Origin: Candidatus Kuenenia stuttgartensis
GTDB taxonomy: Bacteria > Planctomycetota > Planctomycetia > Pirellulales > UBA1268
Direction of reading: 5' to 3'
DNA: 32,904 bases
Assembly: GCA_945865325.1 (NCBI GenBank)
Contig: CAMBFA010000025.1
Coordinates: 1-32,904, forward strand
The first letter of the stretch is position 1; every line of letters begins with the position of its first letter. Positions 1 to 8,230 of the stretch are shown here, piece after piece. The translations under genes were made by a program, and so were the position numbers. Below the pieces are notes generated by a model that was not told where the DNA came from, made no database searches, and saw only the letters and a list, made by a program, of their open reading frames with translations.

Positions 1-26
1 CCCCATCCCCACCTCTGGATCCCCCC

Positions 27-1466
27 ATGTCGCTGCGCGCTACCCTCCTCCTGGTCGCCATGATCCCCCTCCTCACCGGGCTCAAGGCCGGCCGTCCGGC
101 CGCCGCGGCCCCGCCGGTCGGCGCGACGGTGGAGCTGCCGATCGACGACTACCTCGACGACGAGGATGAGGCCTACCACTGGGAGGTGGTGAAGGGGGGC
201 GGGGAGGCAGCGAAGACCGTCATCCGGATGACGAGCCAGTCGTGGCGGAGTCCGGAGGAGGTCGATCGGCAGGTGTGGGAGCACTGGGTGCTCGTGGCGC
301 GGCCGGCGGAGCTGAAGACCGACAAATGCTTTCTCCTCGTCAGTGGCGGTGGCAATGACGGCACGAACATCCCCGACGGCACGAGCACCCTCGTCACGAC
401 CATCGCCGAGGCGACCGGGAGCATCGTCGTCGAATTGAAGCAGATCCCCAACCAGCCGATCGTGTTCCACGGGGATGGCACGCCCCGCAAGGAGGATGAT
501 CTGATCGCCTACTGCTGGGATCAGTTTCTCGACAGCGGTGATCCCACCTGGCTCCCCCGGCTGCCGATGGTGAAGAGCGTCGTCAAGGCGATGGACTGCA
601 TCGAGGAATGGTCGAAGGAAGAGGGAATCCCGGTGCAGGGATTCGTCGTCGCCGGCGGCTCAAAGCGCGGCTGGACGACCTGGATGACCGGCGCCACCGA
701 CGACCGCGTCGAGGCGATCATCCCGATCGTCATCGACGTTCTGAATCTCGACGAGCAGCTCATCCACCACGGCGCCACGTACGGATTCTGGGCGCGGGCC
801 CTCGGCGACTATGTCCACCACGGCATTGTCCAAAACCCCGAGCATCCGCGGATGGAGGCGCTCCACGCGATCGAGGATCCATATTCCTACCTCGATCGGC
901 TCACGCTCCCGAAATACATCGTCAACGGCAGCGGCGATCAGTTTTTCGTTCCCGATTCGTCGCGCTTTTACTACGACAATCTCAAGGGGGAGAAGCACAT
1001 TCGCTATGTCCCCAACACCGATCACGGGATCGAGAAGAATCCCGATTCCGTTCCGAGCATCATCGCCTTCTACGAGATGATCATCGCCGCCAGGGCCAGG
1101 CCGAAGCCGACCTGGACGTTCGAGAAGGATGGCTCGATCCGGGTGCGGAGCAACGTCAAGCCCCAGGCGGCAGTCCTCTGGCAGGCCCATAATCCCGACG
1201 CGCGCGACTTCCGGCTGGCGACGATCGGCAGCGCCTACAAGCCGACGGTGCTCCAGGCGGATGCGGACGGGAGCTTCGTCGGCAAGCCCCGTCCCCAGCC
1301 GAAGGGCTGGACGGCCGCCTTCATCGAGCTGACCTACGACTCCGGCGGCCTGTTCCCCTTCAAGGAATCGACCGCCGTGCGGATTACCCCCGATACACTT
1401 CCACACGTCGGCTTCGATCCGAAGACGCTTCCCTACGAGGGGGATCTGCCGGCGGCAGCCAAGTGA
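27..1466 (+). CDS. Secreted PhoPQ-activated pathogenicity-related (PqaA-type) alpha/beta hydrolase
   Basis: The 479-residue product has an N-terminal signal peptide (hydrophobic core about residues 5-20, Ala-rich cleavage region near 25-29), so it is probably exported. The body matches the PhoPQ-activated pathogenicity-related (PqaA) family, an alpha/beta-hydrolase fold. The expected nucleophile elbow is visible as GGSKRGWTTW around residues 210-219, with Ser212 as likely nucleophile. Asp304 (in GSGDQFF) and His333 (in DHGIEKN) are candidate triad partners. The substrate is unknown; planctomycete members are often annotated only by family. The ATG at 27 follows CT-rich sequence without a clear ribosome site and the frame stays open to the window edge, but the signal peptide starts correctly here. 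It lies 30 bases before the next gene on the same strand, so co-transcription is likely. Confidence 0.85.
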   Translation: MSLRATLLLVAMIPLLTGLKAGRPAAAAPPVGATVELPIDDYLDDEDEAYHWEVVKGGGEAAKTVIRMTSQSWRSPEEVDRQVWEHWVLVARPAELKTDKCFLLVSGGGNDGTNIPDGTSTLVTTIAEATGSIVVELKQIPNQPIVFHGDGTPRKEDDLIAYCWDQFLDSGDPTWLPRLPMVKSVVKAMDCIEEWSKEEGIPVQGFVVAGGSKRGWTTWMTGATDDRVEAIIPIVIDVLNLDEQLIHHGATYGFWARALGDYVHHGIVQNPEHPRMEALHAIEDPYSYLDRLTLPKYIVNGSGDQFFVPDSSRFYYDNLKGEKHIRYVPNTDHGIEKNPDSVPSIIAFYEMIIAARARPKPTWTFEKDGSIRVRSNVKPQAAVLWQAHNPDARDFRLATIGSAYKPTVLQADADGSFVGKPRPQPKGWTAAFIELTYDSGGLFPFKESTAVRITPDTLPHVGFDPKTLPYEGDLPAAAK

Positions 1467-1483
1467 CTTTTGGAAAGCTCCTC

Positions 1484-1488
1484 GGAGG
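1484..1488 (+). promoter_or_regulatory. Ribosome binding site that fixes the ceramidase-like start
   Basis: GGAGG lies 8 bases before the ATG at 1497. It supports that ATG over the in-frame TTG at 1470, which would lie upstream of the Shine-Dalgarno sequence. Confidence 0.6.
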
Positions 1489-1496
1489 ATCATCCG

Positions 1497-2801
1497 ATGC
1501 GTGATCGCCTGATGGCCTGCTTGCGTGTCGGCTGCTGTTGGACCGCGCTTGGCTTCCTCGGTGGAACGGCCGACGCAGCCGATTTCCGGGCCGGGGCCGC
1601 AATGCGCGTGATCACCCCCGAGCCGCTCCTGCCGGTGTCGGGGGGGATGGGGCCGGCCCATCCTGTCAGCGAGAAGCGCGGCGATCTCACCGCCCGGGTG
1701 CTCGTCTTGGCCGACACGGATACGACCGTGGCGATCGTCGGCATCGACGTTCTCGGATTTCCTGCCGTCCTCGGTGACCGAGTGCGGGCGCTCGTACCCC
1801 GCCTGCCGCCGGAGGCTTTGCTCATCGGCGCTACCCACACCCACAGCGCCCCCGATTGCTACGCCTTCCCCGATGGGAAAGGGGGGCACACGGGGAATCT
1901 CGCCTGGATGGAGGAGGTCGTGCGGCGCACGGCCGAGGCGGTCAACGAGGCCCTCGACGGCCTCCGTCCGGCGTCGCTGCGGGTCGCCACGGCAGAGGCC
2001 CAGGGAAAGATCGCGTTCAATTATTACGCCCCCGATCTCTACGACCGCCGGATGGGGGTGATCCAGGCCGTCGGTAGCGACGGCAAGTCGATCGCCACGC
2101 TCGTCAACTACGCGATTCACCCCGAGGTGCTCGGTAACCAGCGCGGCATTCTCTCCCCCGACTGCATCGGCCCGATGTGCACGCGGATCGAGGCCAGCGG
2201 CGGCGGCGTGGCGGTGTTTCTCAATGGCGCCCAGGGGGGGATGGTGACGGCCGACAACCGCGATCTCGACGCCCCTGCCGATCCGCTCCGCGGATCTTGG
2301 CAAGACATCGGCACCTGGGAGGAATGCGAGCGGATTGGCCACACGATGGCCGACGAGGCGCTGCGGATCGTGGCCGGGGCGGAGGCCGACGCGGCCCCGG
2401 CCGTCGCGGCAACGTCGCGCGACGTCCGCTTTCCGGTCGAGTCGGACGACCTGTGGGCCGTTGTCACGCTCTCCCCCCTGGGATACGGCCACGACAAGGC
2501 GACGCGCACGATCACCGCCACGCTCGCGATGGTCGACGTGGGGAAGGCACGGATCCTCACGATCCCGGGGGAGGCGCTCCCCAACATCGGCTCCTACCTC
2601 AAGCGCAAGACCGGCGACGACACCTTCCTCTTCGGGCTCACCAACGACGCCTTCGGCTACATCCTCACCGAAGTCGACTTCCTCGCCTTCCCGCGCTACC
2701 AGTACGTCTCGCGGGTGTCGCTCGGCGAGCAGACCGGGACGATCCTCATCGACAACCTCCTCGGGATGGTGCGCGAGTCGCCCCGCCCCGTGACGAAGTG
2801 A
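1497..2801 (+). CDS. Neutral/alkaline non-lysosomal ceramidase-like secreted hydrolase
   Basis: The 434-residue product begins with a signal peptide (about residues 1-27, ending ADA). The sequence resembles the N-terminal catalytic domain of neutral ceramidases: it opens with a VITPEPLLPVSGG-like stretch, carries the metal-binding signature THTHSAPD at residues 113-120, and has the later NYAIHPEVLG motif followed by a SPD segment. In the family these histidines hold the catalytic zinc for amide hydrolysis. It is shorter than full ceramidases (about 650-700 residues), as is usual for the planctomycete ceramidase-like group that lacks the C-terminal domain. True ceramide cleavage is therefore unproven; another amide or ester substrate is possible. 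It follows the PqaA-like gene by 30 bases, so both secreted hydrolases may be one operon. Confidence 0.8.
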   Translation: MRDRLMACLRVGCCWTALGFLGGTADAADFRAGAAMRVITPEPLLPVSGGMGPAHPVSEKRGDLTARVLVLADTDTTVAIVGIDVLGFPAVLGDRVRALVPRLPPEALLIGATHTHSAPDCYAFPDGKGGHTGNLAWMEEVVRRTAEAVNEALDGLRPASLRVATAEAQGKIAFNYYAPDLYDRRMGVIQAVGSDGKSIATLVNYAIHPEVLGNQRGILSPDCIGPMCTRIEASGGGVAVFLNGAQGGMVTADNRDLDAPADPLRGSWQDIGTWEECERIGHTMADEALRIVAGAEADAAPAVAATSRDVRFPVESDDLWAVVTLSPLGYGHDKATRTITATLAMVDVGKARILTIPGEALPNIGSYLKRKTGDDTFLFGLTNDAFGYILTEVDFLAFPRYQYVSRVSLGEQTGTILIDNLLGMVRESPRPVTK

Positions 2802-2835
2802 CCAAGGCCGTCGCCGGCATCACCCATCGGCGATC

Positions 2836-2853
2836 AGGCCGTGATAACGGCCT
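2836..2853. terminator. Short hairpin between convergent genes
   Basis: AGGCCGT (2836-2842), a four-base GATA loop and ACGGCCT (2847-2853) form a perfect 7-bp stem. It sits between the ends of two convergent genes (2801 and 2859). There is no clear T-run on either strand, so it is at best a GC-rich bidirectional terminator. Confidence 0.45.
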
Positions 2854-2858
2854 CTGTG

Positions 2859-3902
2859 TCAGTTGGGGAGATGGAAGAAGCCGATCGCCAGGATCACGTA
2901 GACACCGAGGAGAAGACACCCCTCAAACCAATTGGCGCGGCCGTCCTGGATCAATTCGCGGGTGATCACGGTGGCGAGGACGATCGCCACCACCTCGAAG
3001 GACGTGAAGGCGAGGTCCATCGGCTGGCCGAGAAGAATGCCGGCAAAGACCAGCAGCGGAGCGACGAGGAGGACGATCTGGATCGTCGAACCGACCGTCG
3101 CGGAGAGGACGAGCGACGGCTTCCCCTGACGGGCGAAGCGGGCGCAGGCGAGGATCTCCCCGAGGCTGCCGACCCCCCCGAGGAACACGATGCCGCTAAA
3201 GGTGTCGGAGAGCCCGAGGCTCCGCGCTGTCGGCACGAGCGCCTCCGAGAGGGCGTCGCTGACCAGCGCCAGGAGCGTCGCCGACACCCCGAGCACGGCG
3301 AGGCTCCGCCCTGACGATTGCTGCGGCGCGTCGTCGTGATGCTCCTCGGTCGCGAGCAGCCCCGTATCTTTCCCGGGAGCGAGGATCGTGACGGCGAGGT
3401 TGACGACATACATGCCGAGGAGCACGACCGACATCTCGAGCGACAATCCCTTCGTCCCCTCCGGTGCTCCGAGGCTGAAAACGGCGGGGACGATGAAGCA
3501 GAAGGCGCAGATCATCAGCATCGAGGCGCTGACGTTGAGCCGGCGGCGGTCGATCCGCTGCTCGCCATGCCGCAGCCCTCCGGCGATAAGGGCTACGCCG
3601 AGGCTGACGAGGAGATTGGCGAGGATCGCACCGGTGAGCGAGGCTTTGACGACGCCGCTCAAGCCGTTGGAGAGCGCCACCACCCCGATGATCAGCTCTG
3701 GCAGGTTGTTGAGGGTTGAGTTGACCAGCCCCCCGGCCACCGGCCCCTGCCGCGCCGCGAGGTGTTCGGTGGCGTCACCAATCAGCCCGACCAACGGCAC
3801 AATCGCCGCCAGGGCCGCGATTGAGACGGCGATCGGCGGCGCCTCGAACCAGGCCAAGCCGACGGCCAGGGGGACGGCCGCCAGAAACCACCGTGCAGTC
3901 AT
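2859..3902 (-). CDS. CaCA-superfamily (CAX-like) cation/proton antiporter
   Basis: The 347-residue integral membrane protein has about ten to eleven hydrophobic segments in two repeats separated by a short acidic-histidine linker (EEHHDD near residues 186-191). This is the layout of Ca2+/H+ exchangers. The first alpha repeat reads GGLVNSTLNNLPELIIG (Glu69) and the second GGVGSLGEILACARF (Glu249). In classical CAX proteins these positions read NATFGNxxEL and GNAAE. Both glutamates are kept but the neighbouring Gly and Asn residues differ, so ion preference could be altered. Downstream of the second repeat, GSTIQIVLLVAPLLVF and PMDLAFTSFEVVA are close to CAX. The ATG start has GGGAG 6 bases upstream. 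It is divergent from the DUF4956 gene and convergent with the ceramidase-like gene. Confidence 0.82.
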   Translation of the reverse strand: MTARWFLAAVPLAVGLAWFEAPPIAVSIAALAAIVPLVGLIGDATEHLAARQGPVAGGLVNSTLNNLPELIIGVVALSNGLSGVVKASLTGAILANLLVSLGVALIAGGLRHGEQRIDRRRLNVSASMLMICAFCFIVPAVFSLGAPEGTKGLSLEMSVVLLGMYVVNLAVTILAPGKDTGLLATEEHHDDAPQQSSGRSLAVLGVSATLLALVSDALSEALVPTARSLGLSDTFSGIVFLGGVGSLGEILACARFARQGKPSLVLSATVGSTIQIVLLVAPLLVFAGILLGQPMDLAFTSFEVVAIVLATVITRELIQDGRANWFEGCLLLGVYVILAIGFFHLPN

Positions 3903-3989
3903 CCGTTGCTCCCGCCCCGATCATCTCGGGAATGCCGCCGGGGTTTCGCGAATCAGCCCAGCGAGTCCATGATGGTCCTCGCCGTCGCA

Positions 3990-4003
3990 GGAGGCAAGCC
4001 TCC
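3990..4003. repeat. Inverted repeat in the CAX / DUF4956 divergent intergenic region
   Basis: GGAGGC-AA-GCCTCC is a perfect inverted repeat. It lies in the 145-base region between two divergent genes, 44 bases before the DUF4956 start and 87 bases upstream of the antiporter start. It could be an operator or a small RNA hairpin. No recognised riboswitch was identified there. Confidence 0.35.
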
Positions 4004-4047
4004 ACCCCATCCGCCGCTTCCCGCCGCCACCGCAGGGCCAACCCCCG

Positions 4048-4734
4048 ATGCCAGCCTGGTTCACCGATGCCTTCCCGAGCGATGCGGAACTGCGGTGGAT
4101 GAATATCGTCATCCGTCTCCTCGCCGCGCTCGTCCTCGGGAGCCTCGTCTCGATCATCTATGCAACGACGAGGCGCCGCCACGCCGCGCAGGCCACCGAT
4201 CTCTCACAGACGCTCCTCCTCCTGGCGGTGGTGATCGCCATGATCACCCTGGCCATCGGTGACAGCACGGCGCGGGCCTTCAGTCTCGTCGGGGCCCTGG
4301 CGATCGTCCGCTTCCGGAGCGTCGTCGAGGATCCGCGTGACACGGCCTTCGTGATCCTCGCCGTGGCCGTTGGCCTCGCCGTCGGCGCCGGATTCATCCT
4401 TGTGCCTCTGATCGGGCTGCCGATCGCGGCGATCATCGCCTGGGCATTCTGCAAAAACGGGCGCGATGCCCCGTTCTCGGCCCCATCCTGCCGGGTGATC
4501 CTGCGGACGACGCCCGACTCTCCAGCCGGTCCGATTCAGCAGACTCTAGCCACGCACCTCGACGCCCTCCGACCGCGGCGGATCGAAACGGTGAAGAAGG
4601 GGGCGCTCGTTGAGCTCGTCTACTCCGGGCGGTTGAAACGCGACGGCGATGGCCACACGCTTGTCCGTTCCCTCCAAGCCTGTCCCGGGGTTGCTGGCGT
4701 CGAAGTCGTGTTCCCGGAGTCGACTGTGAGATGA
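4048..4734 (+). CDS. DUF4956 family membrane protein
   Basis: The 228-residue protein has three to four transmembrane helices in its N-terminal two thirds and a soluble C-terminal domain of about 85 residues. The diagnostic stretch is FSLVGALAIVRFRSVVEDPRDTAF (about residues 78-101), which matches the conserved core of DUF4956. Family members sit in the inner membrane and are often found near polyphosphate/VTC or CotH-type genes; no such partner is visible here. The C-terminal part, ending CPGVAGVEVVFPE, looks like a small alpha/beta domain facing the cytoplasm. Function is unknown. The ATG start has only a weak AGGG upstream. It ends 14 bases before the convergent glycosyltransferase-like gene. 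Confidence 0.8.
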   Translation: MPAWFTDAFPSDAELRWMNIVIRLLAALVLGSLVSIIYATTRRRHAAQATDLSQTLLLLAVVIAMITLAIGDSTARAFSLVGALAIVRFRSVVEDPRDTAFVILAVAVGLAVGAGFILVPLIGLPIAAIIAWAFCKNGRDAPFSAPSCRVILRTTPDSPAGPIQQTLATHLDALRPRRIETVKKGALVELVYSGRLKRDGDGHTLVRSLQACPGVAGVEVVFPESTVR

Positions 4735-4748
4735 CTTCGCCGTGACGG

Positions 4749-6716
4749 TCAGTCGGGACGGTATGGCTTTCCGGCTCGGAACAGGTCACGATGCCCGCGG
4801 ATCTCGGCGGCGAGCGGTTCGTCTTTCCCCTCCTCCGCCAGCGTCACGGCGCGGTCGGCCACCTCGACCGCCGCCGCGTAGTCGCCCGTGGCCGCTAAGG
4901 CCGTCGCCAGCGTGTCGAGGAACGCCGGATCCTCCTGATCGGCCTCGGCACAGGCCCGCCGCGCGAGGCCGACCGCTTCCGCCGCATCTGCCACCGCATC
5001 GCCGTCGCCGGCCTGACCGGGATGGCTTGAGAGGAGGTAGGCCAGGGCATTGAGCGTCGCGGGGTCATCGCCATCGATCGCTAGCGCCTCACGGTAACGG
5101 GCGGCGGCTTCCCGATGCCGGCCGAGTTTTTCAAGTGCTAAGCCCCAATCACCCCGGACGCTCGCGTCGCGGGGCCGTTTGGCTGCGCCGCGGGCGAAGA
5201 ACGCCTCCGCCCGCGTCAGGTCGCCGCCGAGGGCTGCTGCCAGCCCGGCAGACTGAAAAAGATCATCTCCCCCGCCTTGGTCGATGGCGATCTGGTACGC
5301 CGCAATCGCTTCGTCGTAGCGTTTCACCGCGGTGAAGTTCAGGCCGAGATCGATCCACGCCGGGGTGGCAGCCGGGTAGAGCTCGACGGCCCGCTTGGCC
5401 TCGGCGATCGCCGCGTCGTTATTCCCCTCGCTGGCCCACACCCGCGTCAGCCCGACGTGGGCGTCCCAGACGTCCGCGACGGCGAGATTCTGCGTCCACA
5501 AGGCCTTCGAGGTGCTGTGGATAGCCGCATGGCGGAAGGTGAGGATGCCAAGGAGGATCAGAGTCGCCGCCCCCACCATCCGCCCAGCCCCGCCCGGCAG
5601 CCACCGCTCCCCCGCTTTCACCCCCAGCGCCACGGCCAGGGCCACCGGTGCTACGAGCGCCACATACTGCCAGTGGTCGGCCACGGAGGCATGCGACTTC
5701 ATGTAGGTCGCGGGGAGGAATCCGAGGATCGGCAGAAGCGCGAGGAGAAACACCGTCGCGGCGAACAGCCCGGCCCGGGCCCACGGCTCTTTCCGCTGCC
5801 ACCACAGCCCGGCGACCACGGCTGCGACGACGAGCGTCGGGAGATAGGCGCGCGGACGCGAGGTCTCCAGGGGCCAAACGCCATACACCATCGCGAGCTG
5901 CGTCGGCCAGAAATCCTTCCAGAGATAGAAGCCCACCGCCCGGCCGGCGAGCACACCTCCCCGCGGGAGCGAGGCCAGGACCACGGCGAGCGGCCCTGAC
6001 GACGGCCCGCTGCCATGGCTCATCTGATACCAGAGGGTGACCAGTCCGAGGATGAATGACGCCAGGAGGAACGGGACGGTGCGAAGGAGATCGACGCGCG
6101 TCACCCGGCCGCGCCGCCACCACGACAGCACCGGCAGGATCAGCGGCAGCGTCACCAACGACGTCTTCGCCAACAGCGCCACCACGAAGGACAGGAGCGA
6201 CCAGCCGTAAAAGCGCCGCTCTCCGGTGTCCTCGTACGACATCCACCCCAGCACCGACAGGCACCCGAAGAACATCGACAGGGTGTTCTTCCGCTCCGCC
6301 ACCCACGCCACCGACGCCACCGTCACCGGATGAATCCCCCACACCGCCGCCGCCAGCCACGCCCCGGGCACACCCAGCCGAACGAGGATCCGCCACACCA
6401 GCACCGTGTTCGCGGCGTGCCAGACGATGTTCACGGCGTGGTAACCGGGGGCCCAGTCGCCCCACAGCCGGTACTCGATCCAGCAACTGGTGAGGGTGAC
6501 GGGGAAATAGTCGGGGGAGGTGTTGTGGAACCAGATCCCCCACAATCCCCGCGCCTCGGTGACGAGGGGATTGGCGGTGATGAGGACGTCGTCGTCCCAC
6601 AGCCACCCACCGCCGAACGCGGGCAGGTAGACGACCAGCACGAGCACCACCAGCCCCGCTCCCCGCACCGCCACGGCGTCGAGGATCCCTCCGCGGCCGA
6701 TCAGCCGTTGTGTCAT
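4749..6716 (-). CDS. GT-C type membrane glycosyltransferase-like protein with C-terminal TPR repeats
   Basis: The 655-residue protein has two parts. Residues about 15-415 are polytopic, with roughly ten hydrophobic helices. The first lumenal/periplasmic loop contains the acidic WLWDDDVLI motif (near residues 38-46), as in GT-C/PMT-like sugar transferases. Residues about 440-640 form TPR-like helical pairs (for example AIAEAKRAVELYPAATPAWIDLG and AAARYREALAIDGDDPATLNALA). The layout resembles TMTC-type O-mannosyltransferases and the many planctomycete 'TPR proteins' of this shape. A role in glycosylating exported proteins is inferred; donor and acceptor are unknown. Its ATG overlaps the stop codon of the preceding DUF1501 gene by four bases (ATGA), so the two are translationally coupled. 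Confidence 0.75.
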   Translation of the reverse strand: MTQRLIGRGGILDAVAVRGAGLVVLVLVVYLPAFGGGWLWDDDVLITANPLVTEARGLWGIWFHNTSPDYFPVTLTSCWIEYRLWGDWAPGYHAVNIVWHAANTVLVWRILVRLGVPGAWLAAAVWGIHPVTVASVAWVAERKNTLSMFFGCLSVLGWMSYEDTGERRFYGWSLLSFVVALLAKTSLVTLPLILPVLSWWRRGRVTRVDLLRTVPFLLASFILGLVTLWYQMSHGSGPSSGPLAVVLASLPRGGVLAGRAVGFYLWKDFWPTQLAMVYGVWPLETSRPRAYLPTLVVAAVVAGLWWQRKEPWARAGLFAATVFLLALLPILGFLPATYMKSHASVADHWQYVALVAPVALAVALGVKAGERWLPGGAGRMVGAATLILLGILTFRHAAIHSTSKALWTQNLAVADVWDAHVGLTRVWASEGNNDAAIAEAKRAVELYPAATPAWIDLGLNFTAVKRYDEAIAAYQIAIDQGGGDDLFQSAGLAAALGGDLTRAEAFFARGAAKRPRDASVRGDWGLALEKLGRHREAAARYREALAIDGDDPATLNALAYLLSSHPGQAGDGDAVADAAEAVGLARRACAEADQEDPAFLDTLATALAATGDYAAAVEVADRAVTLAEEGKDEPLAAEIRGHRDLFRAGKPYRPD

Positions 6717-8098
6717 GCGCCGACAATCTCCCGCAGCGCCCTGCCCCCGGCGGTCACCTGCAGCGGGCGATCGAACGGATCGCGGAACTCGTGATCGGGA
6801 GGGATACCGAGGAGTTGGAAGATCGTCGCCGCGAGATCGGGGGGGCGGACGGGGCGGTCAGCGGGCATCCCGCCTCGCTCGTCGCTGGCGCCGATCACCC
6901 CCCCGCCGGGCACGCCGGCGCCCGCCAGGGCCACTGAGAAGACGCTCCCCCAATGGTCGCGTCCACCGGCCGGGTTGATCGTTGGCGTGCGACCGAACTC
7001 CCCCATCACCACGACGAGCGTCTCGTCGAGGAGGCCGCGCTCGGCGAGATCGTCAAGCAGCGCGCTGTAAGCGGTGTCGAACTGCGGGCAGAGGACGTTC
7101 TTGAGCCGGCCGGCGTTGTCTTGGTGGGTGTCCCAGAGCGGGCTGCCGGCGGCCGTGTCCCCCGGCTCGCGCGGCCAGTTGACCTGGACGAGCCTCACGC
7201 CCGCTTCGATCAGCCGTCGACCGAGGAGCACGCTCTGGCCGAACTTCCCCCGGCCGTACCGGTCGCGGGAAGCCGCCGGCTCACGCTCGATCTCGAGGGC
7301 CTCGCGCGTCGCACCGGCATGGAGGAGGTCGAAGGCCTCCTGCTGGAAGCGGTCGAGCTCCGCCATGCCCGCGCTCGGCTGAAGGCGGTGGAAGCGCCGG
7401 TCGAGTTGGCCAAGGAGATCCCGGCGGTCGTCGAGTCGCAGCTCTGTGATCCCGGCCGCGGCCGTCAGCCCCTCGATCTCAATCCGCTCCTGCGACGGAT
7501 CGCAGCGGAGGATGTGCGGATGCCACGCCGCCCCCATGAAGCCGCCATTTTGTCCCGGCCAAGGGATCGCCGGATTGTTGAAGATCGGCTCGGGGAGGAT
7601 CACCGCATCCAGCGGCGACCGCTCCGAAGCCCGAAGGGCACCGACGGCGCCGGCGAGGCTCGGCCAGTCCTGGGCGCTGGGGGGCACGCTCTCCGCCACG
7701 CTCGTCGGCTCGTGGCCGGTGAGCATGAAGGCGCCGCTGGTGGAGTGGGAATGGATGCCGGTCGTCATCGAGCGGATGACGCACATCCGATCGGCGCGGG
7801 CGGCTGAAAGCGGGAGCAGCTCGCTGAAATGGACCCCCGGGACACTCGTGCCAATCGGGAGAAACGGCCCGCGGATCTCGATTGGCGCCGCCGGCTTGGG
7901 GTCGAATGTCTCGTGCTGCGGCGGCCCGCCGGAGAGGAAGATGATCAGGCAGGAGTTTGCCCGGGGTTGGCCCGATGCGGCGGCCCGAACGCGCTTGAGG
8001 GTCGGCAGACCGAGGCCGAGCGCGCCCAAGCCCCCGGCGCGGATCAGTTCCCGCCGGGAGAGGAGCCGCCTCGTGATGTCTGGCCGAAGAACCGCCAT
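6713..8098 (-). CDS. DUF1501 family protein with Tat-like leader (first copy)
   Basis: The 461-residue product starts with a twin-arginine-type leader (LSRRELIRAGGLGALGLGLP, near residues 13-32), predicting folded export. The rest is DUF1501, a sulfatase/alkaline-phosphatase-superfamily relative. Characteristic segments are FLSGGPPQHETFDPKP, MGEFGRTPTINPAGGRDHW and a C-terminal LLGIPPDHEFRDPF. DUF1501 proteins are greatly expanded in planctomycetes and usually follow a PSD1 gene. This copy has none next to it; instead it is joined by an ATGA overlap to the membrane glycosyltransferase-like gene. Its biochemical role is not established for the family. The start ATG has no strong ribosome site, but the leader begins correctly from it. 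Confidence 0.88.
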   Translation of the reverse strand: MAVLRPDITRRLLSRRELIRAGGLGALGLGLPTLKRVRAAASGQPRANSCLIIFLSGGPPQHETFDPKPAAPIEIRGPFLPIGTSVPGVHFSELLPLSAARADRMCVIRSMTTGIHSHSTSGAFMLTGHEPTSVAESVPPSAQDWPSLAGAVGALRASERSPLDAVILPEPIFNNPAIPWPGQNGGFMGAAWHPHILRCDPSQERIEIEGLTAAAGITELRLDDRRDLLGQLDRRFHRLQPSAGMAELDRFQQEAFDLLHAGATREALEIEREPAASRDRYGRGKFGQSVLLGRRLIEAGVRLVQVNWPREPGDTAAGSPLWDTHQDNAGRLKNVLCPQFDTAYSALLDDLAERGLLDETLVVVMGEFGRTPTINPAGGRDHWGSVFSVALAGAGVPGGGVIGASDERGGMPADRPVRPPDLAATIFQLLGIPPDHEFRDPFDRPLQVTAGGRALREIVGA

Positions 8099-8140
8099 CC
8101 TGCCCCCGCCGGTTTGGGCGTACCTGAAAGACCGAACTGC

Positions 8141-8169
8141 ATTCTATGCTCCTTCTGCCCTCCCCCCAA
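8141..8169 (-). promoter_or_regulatory. Candidate sigma70-type promoter for the DUF1501 / glycosyltransferase operon
   Basis: Read on the minus strand, TTGGGG (plus-strand 8164-8169) and TAGAAT (8141-8146) are separated by exactly 17 bases. The -10 box matches the consensus at five of six positions; the -35 box has only the TTG. It lies about 45 bases upstream of the ATG at 8098 inside a 132-base divergent intergenic region. This is a sequence match only. Confidence 0.35.
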
Positions 8170-8230
8170 CGCGTGCCGCCGCAGTTCGGGGGCCCCTGCG
8201 CTTGCTCGAGCCCCAGTCGTGAGTCTTCCC

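Noticed and set aside
660-2492. 610-residue minus-strand open frame opposite the first two genes
   Set aside because: Antisense to two clear exported enzymes and has no recognisable motif.
3903-4047. A metal riboswitch upstream of the antiporter or DUF4956 gene
   Set aside because: Apart from the short inverted repeat, I could not find a conserved riboswitch core.
4721-4755. Possible terminator CGACTG/CAGTCG between DUF4956 and the glycosyltransferase-like gene
   Set aside because: The 6-bp stem has a 23-base loop, too weak to report as a feature.
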